A stretch of 64,000 nt of DNA, taken from assembly GCA_900465665.1 (NCBI GenBank), contig UBJO01000049.1, positions 124,001-188,000 on the forward strand, in the 5' to 3' direction. Positions within the stretch are counted from its first letter, which is position 1; each line of letters starts with the position of its first letter. The stretch comes from Hyphomicrobiales bacterium. Lineage in GTDB: Bacteria; Pseudomonadota; Alphaproteobacteria; Rhizobiales; Rhizobiaceae. Shown here one piece after another: positions 33,801 through 40,823 of the stretch. The notes beneath the pieces are model-generated. The model made no database searches and had not been told where the DNA came from. It worked only from the letters and a program-made list of their open reading frames with translations. The position numbers and the translations under genes were made by a program.

Positions 33801-36337
33801 AGAACGGCAAGATCATCGATCAGATCAATCGTGCCGTGGCGCTGTTTGCGCCGACCAAGGAAGAGCAGCAGGAACTCGAGAAGGTCAACGCCACGAAGTC
33901 GCGCGCCAAGCGCACGGCACCGGCCGCCAAGGCACAGGTCCCGGCGCTGGTTGTCGAAGAGCATGGCGATCTGAACTTCTGGAACGGTATCGGCGGCTTC
34001 TCCGGCGACGGACGCGAATATGTCGTCCGCATCCCGGGCGGCCATGCCACCCCTCAGCCGTGGATCAACGTGATCTCGAACGAGAAGTTCGGTTTCCACG
34101 TCGCGGCCGAAGGCGCTGGTTTCACCTGGAGCACCAATTCGCGTGACTACCAGCTGACCCCTTGGACCAACGACGCGGTCATCAACCGTCCGGGCGAAGC
34201 GATCTATGTGATGGATCGGGACAGCGGAACCGTGATGACACCGTTTGCCGCCTTGTCCGACCGTCAGGATATCCAGTTCGAAGCCCGTCATGGCCTCGGC
34301 TACTCGGTCTTCTCCAGCGTCCAGAACGACGTTTCTTTGGAGCTGACGCAGACGGTCGATCGCGAGCGGCCGGTGAAGCTGCAGCGCTTGCGCCTGCGCA
34401 ACAACGGCAGCAGCCAGCGCAAGCTGCGTCTCTACGGCTATGTCGAGTGGGTGCTCGGCAACAATCCACAGAAGACGGCACCGTTCATTCTCTCCGAACA
34501 CGACGCCGAGACCGGCGCCCTGTTTGCGAGCAACAACTACAGCATCGACTACTCCTCACGTGTGGCCTTCTTTGCCGCCAGCGAGCAACTGTCGGGCTAC
34601 ACGGCAAGCCGCCGCGAGTTCATCGGCAAGGCGGGCACCATCAAGGCTCCAGCAGCCTTGAATCCGGCTACCGTTTTGTCGAGCAACATCGATCTGGATG
34701 GTGATCCGGCAGCGGCTCTCGCAATCGACATCGATCTCGCCGCCGGCGAAGAGCGTGACGTCATCCTTTATCTCGGCGATACCGCGACGAAGGAAGAAGC
34801 CCGCGCACTGATCGCCGATATCCGCAAGGCATCCTTCGACGGCGCGGTTCAGGCAAATCGGGACTTCTGGCACGCCTTCACTGGCAAGCTGCAGATCTCG
34901 ACCCCCGATCAGGGCATGAACACCCTGATCAACACATGGCTCCCCTACCAGAGCCTCGGCTGCCGCATCATGGCACGCACGGCCTTCTATCAGGCCAGCG
35001 GCGCCTTCGGCTTCCGCGACCAGCTGCAGGATACGCTGGCCTTCGTGCTGCACGAGCCATCGATCGCCCGCAAGCAGATCGTCAACGCCGCCTCGCGCCA
35101 GTTCCGCGAGGGCGACGTCCAGCATTGGTGGTTGCCTGGAACGGGTGCAGGCGTTCGTACGCTGATCTCCGACGACGTGGTCTGGCTGGCCTATGCAATT
35201 CACCACTATTGCACGGTGACTGGCGACAAGAGCGTTCTCGACGACGAGCTTGCCTTCATCGAAGGCCCGGCGCTTCTGCAGGGACAGCACGATTCGTTCT
35301 ACCGCCCGGAAAAATCCGAGGACAAGGTGAGCGTCTACGAGCATGCCGCCATCGCGCTCGATCTCGCCATTGCCCGCAAGGGAGCCAACGGCCTGCCGCT
35401 CTTCCTCGGCGGCGACTGGAACGACGGCATGAACCGCGTCGGCATCGGCGGCAAGGGCACGAGCGTATGGCTCGGCTGGTTCCTCGCAGGCGCGCTGCGC
35501 TCCTTCAGCGCCTTCGCAGCCGAACGTGGCGACACCGCCCGCGTCGAACGCTGGGGCAAGCATCTCACCGAACTCAAGGCAGCGCTTGAAACCGCCGCCT
35601 GGGATGGCGCCCACTACCGCCGAGGCACTTTCGATGACGGCAGCCTGCTTGGTTCGAAGGAAAGCCTGGAATGCCAGATCGATTCGATCGCGCAGTCCTG
35701 GAGCGTTCTGTCAGGTGAGGGCGATCCGGCCCATGCCGCCAAGGCCATGGATTCGGTACTCGCCAAGCTCGTCGACATGGACGCGCGCATCATCCGCCTG
35801 TTCACGCCGCCCTTTGCCAACTCGGCCAAGGATCCCGGTTACATCAAGGCCTATCCGCCCGGCGTTCGCGAAAACGGCGGCCAGTACACCCACGCGGCTA
35901 CCTGGGTCGTCATGGCGCTGGCCGAACTCAATCGCGGCGACGACGCACTGCGTTGCTTCGACCTCCTGAACCCGATCAGCCACACCAAGGACCCAGCCTC
36001 CGCTGAGCACTACCGAGTGGAACCCTATGTCATTGCCGCCGACGTCTATGGCGACGGCGCCTTGACCGGTCGTGGTGGCTGGACCTGGTACACCGGTTCC
36101 GCCGGTTGGCTCTACCGCGCTGCCGTCGAGGGCATCCTCGGAATCCGGCTTAAGAACGGCCGTATCCATGTGAAGCCGTCGCTGCCGACAACGTGGGAAG
36201 GCTTCTCTGCGGAAATCGAGCACGCAGGAGCTAAATACCTCATTTCGGTCTCAAAATCGTCCCATCCAAGGGGCTACGATTTGACCATCAACGGACGTCA
36301 AGTCACCGATCCCGATGAGGGATATCCGGTCGGATAA
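27818..36337 (+). CDS. ndvB: Cyclic beta-1,2-glucan synthase (NdvB/ChvB)
   Basis: This 2,839-residue inner-membrane enzyme makes cyclic beta-1,2-glucan, a periplasmic osmoprotectant needed for attachment, motility and symbiosis or virulence. The length equals that of characterised NdvB/ChvB. The N-terminus DHNDSIRATYMSIEDIRAMG is conserved. Hydrophobic helices lie at about residues 408-460, 808-850 and 930-975. The GT84 catalytic region includes TLDADTR (about 621) and RQHRWARGDWQ (about 769). The C-terminal GH94-type phosphorylase domain, which sets ring size, has FGFRDQLQDTLAF (about 2396) and FLGGDWNDGMNRVG (about 2528, catalytic Asp). No frameshift is seen. ATG 27818 is chosen because the longer frame from 27716 has no family match. 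Confidence 0.98.
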   Translation: MSISPTSPSPSRESETKQIDHNDSIRATYMSIEDIRAMGASAATSGVNSLVAFAPFDFFARHKENEKEILRVYRTTAADVEAGETITPAAEWLLDNHYIVEEAIQEVRRDFPKRFYRELPTIDVNGTKIPRTLALAWLYVAHTHSTISQESLTALVDGFQEHETLRIGELWALPSLVRYVLVENLRRISIRVERSRRMRRRANEAADELVRLTDPAKAAEYLKTLEPLAEDNTFSTQFLYRMRDGSQTSSLAITWLDERLEALGRDTEATTMAEHSRLSSGNVTMGNIIRSLREIDDTEWSVWVEQVSHVDKLLWDNSDYGLLDSGSRNKYRKQIEKLAKRSTMTEMEIAQLALDMTTEAKESGEDDPHEPNVGSFLAGAQRPKLEARATYSPTLVQHFVRAVRRFNWLSIAVPVLLLTILAMVIVGHFMASAGMAPVAIILLLIMFSLPASEGATGLFNTVLSFFVTPARLVGYEFKEGIPEDARTLLVVPCLISNRDSVDELVRNIEVHYLANPRGEIYFALLSDWPDSQVEETAADLEVLDYARREVANLSARYAYDGKTRFYLLHRRRLYNPSEGAWMGWERKRGKLHELNLLLRGDRDTTYLPGANIVPENVQYVMTLDADTRLMRDAVTKLVGKLYHPTNRPVINPETGRVESGYGVLQPRVTPSLTTGKDASVFQRVFSINRGLDPYVFTVSDVYQDLAGEGTFTGKGLYHVDAFEAALKGRIEENSVLSHDLLEGSMARCALVTDLELVEDFPTRYEVETSRQHRWARGDWQLLPYMFSTKHGVTALGRWKMFDNLRRSLTPIAWFFASVLGWYFMDPLGALIWQIVLIFCLFVAPTLSLINGIIPRTSDIVARAHLYTVWSDIRAANAQVALRIVFIADGACMMADAIGRSLYRLFVSHKLMLQWKTAASVQAGKQGTIWSYYKAMWHAPVLALLGLAFAVVSGDKAYLVGIPFVALWILSPLVAYYVSQSAETEDRLEVAESVSNDLRKIARRTWRYFDTFTTAEQNYLPPDNVQETPHVIVATRTSPTNIGVYLLSVVSGRQFGWFSFEETIERLEQTIATIDRMEKFRGHLFNWYHTDTLETLGPRYVSAVDSGNLAGHLIAISSACRNWAEAPSAHMQGSLDGVGDTAGILAEVLADLPDDRKTVRPLRRRLEERIIGFQNALAAVKREHEFASIRIINLSVLARDIQKLAANLDHEVKSALSAEVTQWAEALVKVCEAHISDSTFDLANIDALRPRLIALRDKARDLAFSMDFGFLFRPERRLLSIGYRVESGELDQACYDLLASECRLTSLFGIAKGDLPTEHWYRLGRQVVPVGSRGALVSWSGSMFEYLMPPLVMQERGGGILNQTNNLVVVEQMNYARKLGIPWGISEAAFNARDHNLNYQYTNFGVPTLGLKRGLGHNAVIAPYASILASQYNPPAAIENLERLRKLGALGKYGFHDAVDFTPTRVPEGKTCAVVYNYYAHHHGMSIAAVANVAFNGHLRELFHSDPVIEAAELMLQEKAPRDIPVMSGKHESDTPASIQDDLLRPEIRKIYDPAARDRELVFLSNGHYSMMLTATGAGYSRWNGQSVSRWKPDPTEDRWGTFIFLRDTATNEWWSATAEPKSIEGEQVKVLFADEKAEFTKTVGELTSEVEVIVATEHDAEGRRLTLLNTSTEDRFIEVTSYLEPVLTNDDTDNAHPAFARMFVKTEIGKRGDVIRVERNKRDGNEPNIAVAHLIVDNAGATRHTEFETDRRKFLGRGRSLANAAAFDQGATLSGTDGFTLDPVLSLRRTVRVPAGKKVSVIFWTIAAPSRNEVDQAVDRYRHADAFNHELVQAWTRTQVQMRHVGVTSQQASAFQHLGRHLVYPDMYLRADTAAVQAGMQSQSSLWPLAISGDFPIFTLRINDDMDLDIAREALLAQEYLRSRGVTADLVIMNERASSYAQDMQHAVDQMAENVRRLGQADGLRQHIFTVRKDLMEEATYHALISASRVTFHAKNGKIIDQINRAVALFAPTKEEQQELEKVNATKSRAKRTAPAAKAQVPALVVEEHGDLNFWNGIGGFSGDGREYVVRIPGGHATPQPWINVISNEKFGFHVAAEGAGFTWSTNSRDYQLTPWTNDAVINRPGEAIYVMDRDSGTVMTPFAALSDRQDIQFEARHGLGYSVFSSVQNDVSLELTQTVDRERPVKLQRLRLRNNGSSQRKLRLYGYVEWVLGNNPQKTAPFILSEHDAETGALFASNNYSIDYSSRVAFFAASEQLSGYTASRREFIGKAGTIKAPAALNPATVLSSNIDLDGDPAAALAIDIDLAAGEERDVILYLGDTATKEEARALIADIRKASFDGAVQANRDFWHAFTGKLQISTPDQGMNTLINTWLPYQSLGCRIMARTAFYQASGAFGFRDQLQDTLAFVLHEPSIARKQIVNAASRQFREGDVQHWWLPGTGAGVRTLISDDVVWLAYAIHHYCTVTGDKSVLDDELAFIEGPALLQGQHDSFYRPEKSEDKVSVYEHAAIALDLAIARKGANGLPLFLGGDWNDGMNRVGIGGKGTSVWLGWFLAGALRSFSAFAAERGDTARVERWGKHLTELKAALETAAWDGAHYRRGTFDDGSLLGSKESLECQIDSIAQSWSVLSGEGDPAHAAKAMDSVLAKLVDMDARIIRLFTPPFANSAKDPGYIKAYPPGVRENGGQYTHAATWVVMALAELNRGDDALRCFDLLNPISHTKDPASAEHYRVEPYVIAADVYGDGALTGRGGWTWYTGSAGWLYRAAVEGILGIRLKNGRIHVKPSLPTTWEGFSAEIEHAGAKYLISVSKSSHPRGYDLTINGRQVTDPDEGYPVG

Positions 36338-36435
36338 CCGCACTTTTCATGCAAACCATCCGGCGATTCGTTGAGGCCAAAAGGGAAACCTTTTGGCCTC
36401 AACCGCGTTTGCAAAATGGAAGCATGGAGAGGTCA

Positions 36436-37671
36436 ATGGTAACGACGCCCGAAAACACGTTCGGTGCAGGACGCAGAATCGCGACCGCGGCGCCATCGAA
36501 ACGAGACACGCGCTTGGACGTTCTGCGCGGCCTCGCGCTGATCACGATCTTTATCAATCACGTGCCCGGCCAGATCTTCGAACATCTGACCACCAAGAAT
36601 TACGGCTTCTCGGATGCCGCCGAAGCATTCGTGCTGATCTCGGGCATCGCCGTGGGCATTGCCTACGGCTCACGCTTCAAGGTGGGTGCCTGGTTCGAAA
36701 CGGCCAAGAAGTCGACGAAGCGCGCCTTCACGCTTTACCTCGCCCACATGATCACGACATTCATGACACTCGCGCTGTTCATCGCGGGCGCCTGGCTATT
36801 CCACCGTCCGGGCCTTCTTTGCGAAATCAATATCCTTCCCGTGCTCACCAATCCGCAGGCCGGCATTCCGTCGCTGATGGGGCTTGGCCACCAGATCGGC
36901 TACAACAACATCCTGCCGATGTATGGCGCGCTGATGTTGATGATCCCCCTCATCCTCCTGCTGGAAAGCAAGAGCCCCCTGCTCGCGTTGACGGTTTCTG
37001 GTTCGGTCTGGCTTTTCTCCGGGATTTACGAAATAGCGCCGCACAACACGCTGCTTGAGGGCTACTGGTTCCTCAATCCGCTGTCCTGGCAGTTCCTGTT
37101 CACGATCGGCATCGTCGGCATGATGCACGTGCGCCGTGGTGGCAAGCTACCGCACCACCCGATGCTGATGGCCCTGGCCGCCGGCTATGTCGCCTTGTCC
37201 TTCGTGTGGGTCGTCGGCCAGCTCTGGGGCATCGGCAACGCGCTGGCCTCGCTTGGCCTGCCGCCAGTCATCACCGGCTTCGACAAGACCTTCCTGTCCC
37301 TGCCGCGCCTGCTGCACGTTCTCGCGCTCACCTATCTGGTGCTCAACATTAGCGCACTCTCCAACCTGCTGCGCCGCCCCGAGGACAATCCGCTGGTCAT
37401 CTTCGGCCGCCATTCGCTGAACATCTTCGTCGCCGGCACGATCCTGGCGATGATCGGCCAGGTACTGCTTTACATCAACAACGGTGACCAGGTCGTCGGC
37501 CCGATCTTCGTGGTTCTCGGTATCGTGATCCAGTTCGTCTACGCCTATCATCTGGAGCGCAAGAGAAAGCTGGGTCGCGCCGCTTCCGCCAAGCTGAAGG
37601 CGCCCCAGGGCCGGTCACTCCAGACAGTCTCCGTACGCTCCGATAACGGCCGTGGCATCAATCGGAAGTGA
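36436..37671 (+). CDS. opgC: OpgC-type glucan acyltransferase (periplasmic glucan succinylation)
   Basis: The 411-residue membrane protein has about ten helices and the OpgC start block RDTRLDVLRGLALITIFINHVPGQIFEHLT (about residues 17-50), containing the catalytic-type His of acyltransferase-3 relatives, then AEAFVLISGIAVGIAYG and ILPMYGALML. OpgC of Rhodobacter and Cgm of Brucella add succinyl groups to osmoregulated periplasmic glucans. The gene sits about 100 bases after ndvB, so it most likely modifies cyclic glucan. ATG 36436 follows GGAGAGG at ideal spacing; the earlier frame start at 36349 has no support. Confidence 0.92.
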   Translation: MVTTPENTFGAGRRIATAAPSKRDTRLDVLRGLALITIFINHVPGQIFEHLTTKNYGFSDAAEAFVLISGIAVGIAYGSRFKVGAWFETAKKSTKRAFTLYLAHMITTFMTLALFIAGAWLFHRPGLLCEINILPVLTNPQAGIPSLMGLGHQIGYNNILPMYGALMLMIPLILLLESKSPLLALTVSGSVWLFSGIYEIAPHNTLLEGYWFLNPLSWQFLFTIGIVGMMHVRRGGKLPHHPMLMALAAGYVALSFVWVVGQLWGIGNALASLGLPPVITGFDKTFLSLPRLLHVLALTYLVLNISALSNLLRRPEDNPLVIFGRHSLNIFVAGTILAMIGQVLLYINNGDQVVGPIFVVLGIVIQFVYAYHLERKRKLGRAASAKLKAPQGRSLQTVSVRSDNGRGINRK

Positions 37672-37679
37672 CACCGCAA

Positions 37680-37713
37680 GGGCCGCGCCAGCGCTATCAG
37701 CACAGCGCGGCCC
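37680..37713 (+). terminator. GC-rich hairpin after opgC
   Basis: GGGCCGCGC (from 37680) and GCGCGGCCC (to 37713) form a 9-bp stem around a 16-base loop. No T-run follows, so termination may be inefficient or Rho-assisted. Confidence 0.5.
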
Positions 37714-37725
37714 CTAGCAAAAACC

Positions 37726-37753
37726 TTGACTCCTGTGGAAAACCTTTTAAGAG
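37726..37753 (+). promoter_or_regulatory. Candidate promoter of the asd leader transcript
   Basis: TTGACT (37726-37731) is followed after 16 bases by TAAGAG (37748-37753). It sits just after the opgC hairpin and about 23 bases before the leader start codon. Confidence 0.45.
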
Positions 37754-37775
37754 CAGCGGTGGAAAAGGAATATCC

Positions 37776-37895
37776 ATGGTTCGCCAAGAACACGCCATTG
37801 CTGCACGCAGTGACCGGGCACGAGTTGCCGGGATGGTTATGATTTTTCCGGTTTCTTCCAAAACCAAGGCCAAAACGACGACGAAAACCGTCTGA
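37776..37895 (+). CDS. Candidate Thr/Lys-rich leader peptide of asd
   Basis: This 39-codon open frame starts at ATG 37776, preceded by AAAAGGAATATCC, a good ribosome-binding site. It begins MVRQEHAIAARSDRARVAGM; the last part reads VMIFPVSS then KTKAKTTTKTV, so nine of the last eleven sense codons specify Lys (4) or Thr (5). Asd, 111 bases downstream, makes the common precursor of lysine, threonine and methionine. Two stem-loops lie between the stop and asd. This fits a transcription or translation attenuation leader sensing charged tRNA-Thr/Lys, but no T-run follows the stems and no such leader is known to me in this group. Confidence refers to the peptide being translated. Confidence 0.5.
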   Translation: MVRQEHAIAARSDRARVAGMVMIFPVSSKTKAKTTTKTV

Positions 37896-37917
37896 CGTCT
37901 CTGGCCTGCCGCTCTCT

Positions 37918-37962
37918 CCCCGGCTCGGCTGGGGACAGAAAGCCGCAATCGTTGCGCGCTTT
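37918..37962 (+). promoter_or_regulatory. Tandem stem-loops in the asd leader
   Basis: Stem 1: CCCCGGC (37918-37924), TCG, GCTGGGG (37928-37934), including one G-U pair. Stem 2: AAAGCCGCAA (37939-37948), TCG, TTGCGcGCTTT (37952-37962), 10 bp with a bulged C. CCCCCTC follows instead of a U-tract. They begin 22 bases after the leader stop. Confidence 0.5.
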
Positions 37963-38006
37963 CCCCCTCACCGAACAAGAGGAGAGATGAGAAAGAGAGC
38001 TTGAAA

Positions 38007-39041
38007 ATGGGTTTTAAAGTTGCAGTTGCGGGAGCCACCGGAAATGTCGGCCGGGAGATGCTCAACATCCTTTCCGAACGCGGTTTTCCCGCTGACGAAG
38101 TCGTAGCGCTCGCCTCCGCGCGCTCGCAGGGTCTTGAAGTGTCTTACGGCGACAAGACGCTGAAGGTCATGAACCTCGAAAACTACGATTTTTCCGACAC
38201 CGATATCTGCCTGATGTCTGCCGGCGGCGACGTCTCGAAGAAGTGGTCGCCGAAGATCGGCGCGCAGGGCTGCGTCGTCATCGACAACTCGTCGGCATGG
38301 CGCTACGACCAGGACGTTCCGCTGATCGTGCCGGAAGTGAACCCTGACGCCATCGAGCAGTTCACCAAGCGCAACATCATCGCCAACCCGAATTGCTCGA
38401 CCGCCCAGCTCGTCGTGGCTCTGAAGCCGCTTCACGAAGCCGCCACCATCAAGCGCGTCGTCGTCTCGACCTACCAGTCCGTTTCCGGCGCCGGCAAGGA
38501 CGGCATGGACGAACTCTTCAATCAGACGCGCGCGGTCTTCGTCGCCGATCCGATCGAGAACAAGAAGTTCACCAAGCGCATCGCCTTCAACGTCATTCCG
38601 CACATCGATAGCTTCATGGAAGATGGCTACACGAAGGAAGAGTGGAAGGTTCTGGCTGAAACCAAGAAGATGCTCGACCCGAAGATCAAGGTGACCTGCA
38701 CGGCCGTGCGCGTTCCGGTCTTCATCGGCCACTCGGAATCGGTCAACATCGAGTTCGAGAAGGAAATCACTGCCGATCAGGCTCGCGATATCCTGCGCGA
38801 TGCGCCGGGCTGCCAGGTGATCGACAAGCACGAGAACGGCGGCTACATCACGCCTTACGAATCCGCTGGTGAAGACGCGACCTTCATCTCGCGCATCCGC
38901 GAGGACGCAACCGTCGAGAACGGCCTCAACATGTGGGTGGTTTCCGACAACCTGCGCAAGGGCGCAGCACTGAACGCGATCCAGATCGCCGAGCTGCTGG
39001 TCAATCGCGGACTTGTGAAGCCGCGCAAGCAGGCCGCTTGA
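38007..39041 (+). CDS. asd: Aspartate-semialdehyde dehydrogenase
   Basis: Asd reduces aspartyl phosphate to aspartate semialdehyde, the branch point to diaminopimelate/lysine, threonine and methionine. The 344-residue protein has the NADP-binding GATGNVGREML (about residue 10), the SAGGDVSKKWSPKI block, the catalytic IIANPNCSTAQ (Cys about residue 131), SVSGAGKDGMDEL and the late RVPVFIGHSESVNIEF. ATG 38007 is preferred over TTG 38001. It may be controlled by the leader upstream; GAGGAGAGATGAGAAAGAGAG just before it is a long purine-rich stretch. Confidence 0.97.
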   Translation: MGFKVAVAGATGNVGREMLNILSERGFPADEVVALASARSQGLEVSYGDKTLKVMNLENYDFSDTDICLMSAGGDVSKKWSPKIGAQGCVVIDNSSAWRYDQDVPLIVPEVNPDAIEQFTKRNIIANPNCSTAQLVVALKPLHEAATIKRVVVSTYQSVSGAGKDGMDELFNQTRAVFVADPIENKKFTKRIAFNVIPHIDSFMEDGYTKEEWKVLAETKKMLDPKIKVTCTAVRVPVFIGHSESVNIEFEKEITADQARDILRDAPGCQVIDKHENGGYITPYESAGEDATFISRIREDATVENGLNMWVVSDNLRKGAALNAIQIAELLVNRGLVKPRKQAA

Positions 39042-39100
39042 ATATTTTCTTAACCATGTCTTGTTAAGCCCGTTACTTAAGTTAAGGCTTATTCTCAAAG

Positions 39101-39128
39101 GCGCGGGGTGCCGAAAGGCTTCCCGCGC
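39101..39128 (+). terminator. Hairpin downstream of asd
   Basis: GCGCGGG (39101-39107) pairs with CCCGCGC (39122-39128), with an inner GCC-GAAA-GGC mini-stem. It is followed by TTAATC only. It probably ends or stabilises the asd transcript. Confidence 0.5.
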
Positions 39129-39213
39129 TTAATCAACGGATGGTCGGGACAATATCGCCGATAGCGGGCTGCAGCCCGGCTGAAGGCTAGGCTGATCGGG
39201 ATCGGGGTATTCG

Positions 39214-40038
39214 ATGCGCAAGACAAGACTTTTGCTGGCAGCGGCGGCAGTGTTCGCCATGTTCCAGGCACTTCCGGCAACGGCTGAAGCGGCACCACAG
39301 TGCAGCAACACCAGCGCGGGCTTCGACCAGTGGGTAGTTGCCTTCAAGCAGGAAGCAGCGGCCAACGGCGTCAGCCGTTCCGTTCTCGACAAGGCATTCG
39401 CCAACGTCGTCTACAACAGACCCACCATCTCCGCCGACCGTGGCCAGAAGAGCTTCAAGCTCTCCTTCGACGCCTTCATGCAGAAGCGCGGCGGCCAGGC
39501 CATCATCTCGCGCGGCAAGGGCATGAAGCGCTCCAACGCAGCGCTCTTTGCCAACATCGAACGCAAGTACGGCGTTCCGGCCGGCCCGCTGATCGCGATC
39601 TGGGGTATGGAAACAGGCTTCGGCAGCTACATGGGCACCCAGCACACCATGTCCGCCGTCTCCACGCTCGCCTTCGATTGCCGCCGCACCGCCTATTTTA
39701 CTGACCAGCTCTACGCCGCGCTTCAGCTCGTCGGCGAAGGTTTCCTCAGCCCGCAGGCGCGCGGCGCCGCCCACGGCGAAATCGGTCAGACACAGTTTCT
39801 CCCGCGCAACGTCGTGCTCTACGGTGCGGATGGCGATGGTGACGGCCGGGTCGACATGGTCGGCTCACGCGCCGATGCGCTGGCCTCGACCGCAAACTTC
39901 CTGAAGGGCCACGGCTGGCGTCCGGGCGCCGGCTACCAGCCCGGAGAGCCGAACTTCGCAGCCATCTCCGGCTGGAACGCGGCAACGGTCTACCAGCAGG
40001 CAATCGCCTACATCGGTCAGCAGATCGACGCGAACTGA
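39214..40038 (+). CDS. Lytic murein transglycosylase (MltB/SltB-like)
   Basis: The 274-residue protein starts with a Sec signal (MRKTRLLLAAAAVFAMFQAL, cleavage after AEA at about residue 26). The SLT fold has the catalytic Glu in IWGMETGFGSYMGT (Glu133), ALQLVGEGFLSPQARGAAHGEIGQTQFLP and the C-terminal LASTANFLKGHGWRPGAGY. The segment ADGDGDGRVDMVGS resembles an EF-hand loop, as in calcium-binding MltB/Slt35. Such enzymes cleave peptidoglycan non-hydrolytically, giving anhydro-muramyl products. No lipobox, so it is a soluble periplasmic form. Confidence 0.93.
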   Translation: MRKTRLLLAAAAVFAMFQALPATAEAAPQCSNTSAGFDQWVVAFKQEAAANGVSRSVLDKAFANVVYNRPTISADRGQKSFKLSFDAFMQKRGGQAIISRGKGMKRSNAALFANIERKYGVPAGPLIAIWGMETGFGSYMGTQHTMSAVSTLAFDCRRTAYFTDQLYAALQLVGEGFLSPQARGAAHGEIGQTQFLPRNVVLYGADGDGDGRVDMVGSRADALASTANFLKGHGWRPGAGYQPGEPNFAAISGWNAATVYQQAIAYIGQQIDAN

Positions 40039-40059
40039 TTCAGACCTGATGATGAAACG

Positions 40060-40093
40060 AAAAAGGCGCCGCGGGAAACCGCGGCGCCTTTTT
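40060..40093. terminator. Strong bidirectional terminator
   Basis: GGCGCCGCGG (40065-40074) and CCGCGGCGCC (40079-40088) form a perfect 10-bp stem flanked by AAAAA and TTTTT, between the convergent transglycosylase and carbonic anhydrase genes. Confidence 0.95.
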
Positions 40094-40112
40094 CTTGTCT
40101 CGGATTATGGTG

Positions 40113-40754
40113 TCAGACGTCAGGGCGAATGAAGTCGCGTGTCTCTGCGTCCATAACCCAGAGCTCGCCGGTCGAAATATCGAACCAGGCGCCATGAAGC
40201 TGTATGTCACCAGCCTCTTCGCGCGCCTTGATCTCCGGAAATGTGCGGAGATTGTCGATCGAGTTGCGGATCGACACGCGCTCCAGCGCCGTCTGGCGTT
40301 CGCCGGGTGTCATCACGTCGTTGCTCTGGATCTGCTCTGCCGCCGGCCGCACCAGCGACATCCAGCGACCGATGAAGTCACCGGGCGACAATGGCTCGGC
40401 ATCGGGATCGAGCGCCGCGCGGATACCGCCGCAGCGACCATGCCCCATGACGACGATATCGGTAACCTTCAGGGCCAGAACCGCGAACTCGAGCGCAGCC
40501 GAGGTCGCATGGAAATTGCTGTCAGGCTCGTAGGGCGGCACCATGTTGGCGACGTTGCGGACGACGAAGAGCTCGCCGGGCCCGGAATCGAAGATGAGTT
40601 CCGGCGCTGCGCGAGAGTCCGAACAGGCGATGACCAGCGTGCTCGGGCTCTGCCCGTGCTCCGCCAACGTCCTGTACCGGTCACGTGCGTCGGCATAACG
40701 CCCGCTCATGAAGTTGCGATAGCCGTCGAGAAGTGTATCTGGAAAACGCTGCAT
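40113..40754 (-). CDS. Beta-class carbonic anhydrase
   Basis: The 213-residue enzyme interconverts CO2 and bicarbonate. The zinc site of the beta class is complete: Cys44-Ser-Asp46-Ser-Arg48, then His105 and Cys108 in MGHGRCGG. Other blocks are FDSGPGELFVVRNVANMVPPY and GAWFDISTGELWVMD at the C-terminus. It is cytosolic with no signal. Bicarbonate supply for carboxylases at ambient CO2 is the usual role. It shares a short upstream gap with pdxY, which is transcribed in the same direction from further right. Confidence 0.95.
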   Translation of the reverse strand: MQRFPDTLLDGYRNFMSGRYADARDRYRTLAEHGQSPSTLVIACSDSRAAPELIFDSGPGELFVVRNVANMVPPYEPDSNFHATSAALEFAVLALKVTDIVVMGHGRCGGIRAALDPDAEPLSPGDFIGRWMSLVRPAAEQIQSNDVMTPGERQTALERVSIRNSIDNLRTFPEIKAREEAGDIQLHGAWFDISTGELWVMDAETRDFIRPDV

Positions 40755-40823
40755 GATCTTCGATTACAGCGTGAGCGATGCAAGATCAATATCGCAGCGC
40801 CAAATGCGTTAACGGCGCGGCCG

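Noticed and set aside
39050..39095. CtrA-type sites (TTAA-N7-TTAA) after asd
   Set aside because: Several TTAA tetramers occur but with spacings of 9 and 10, not 7.
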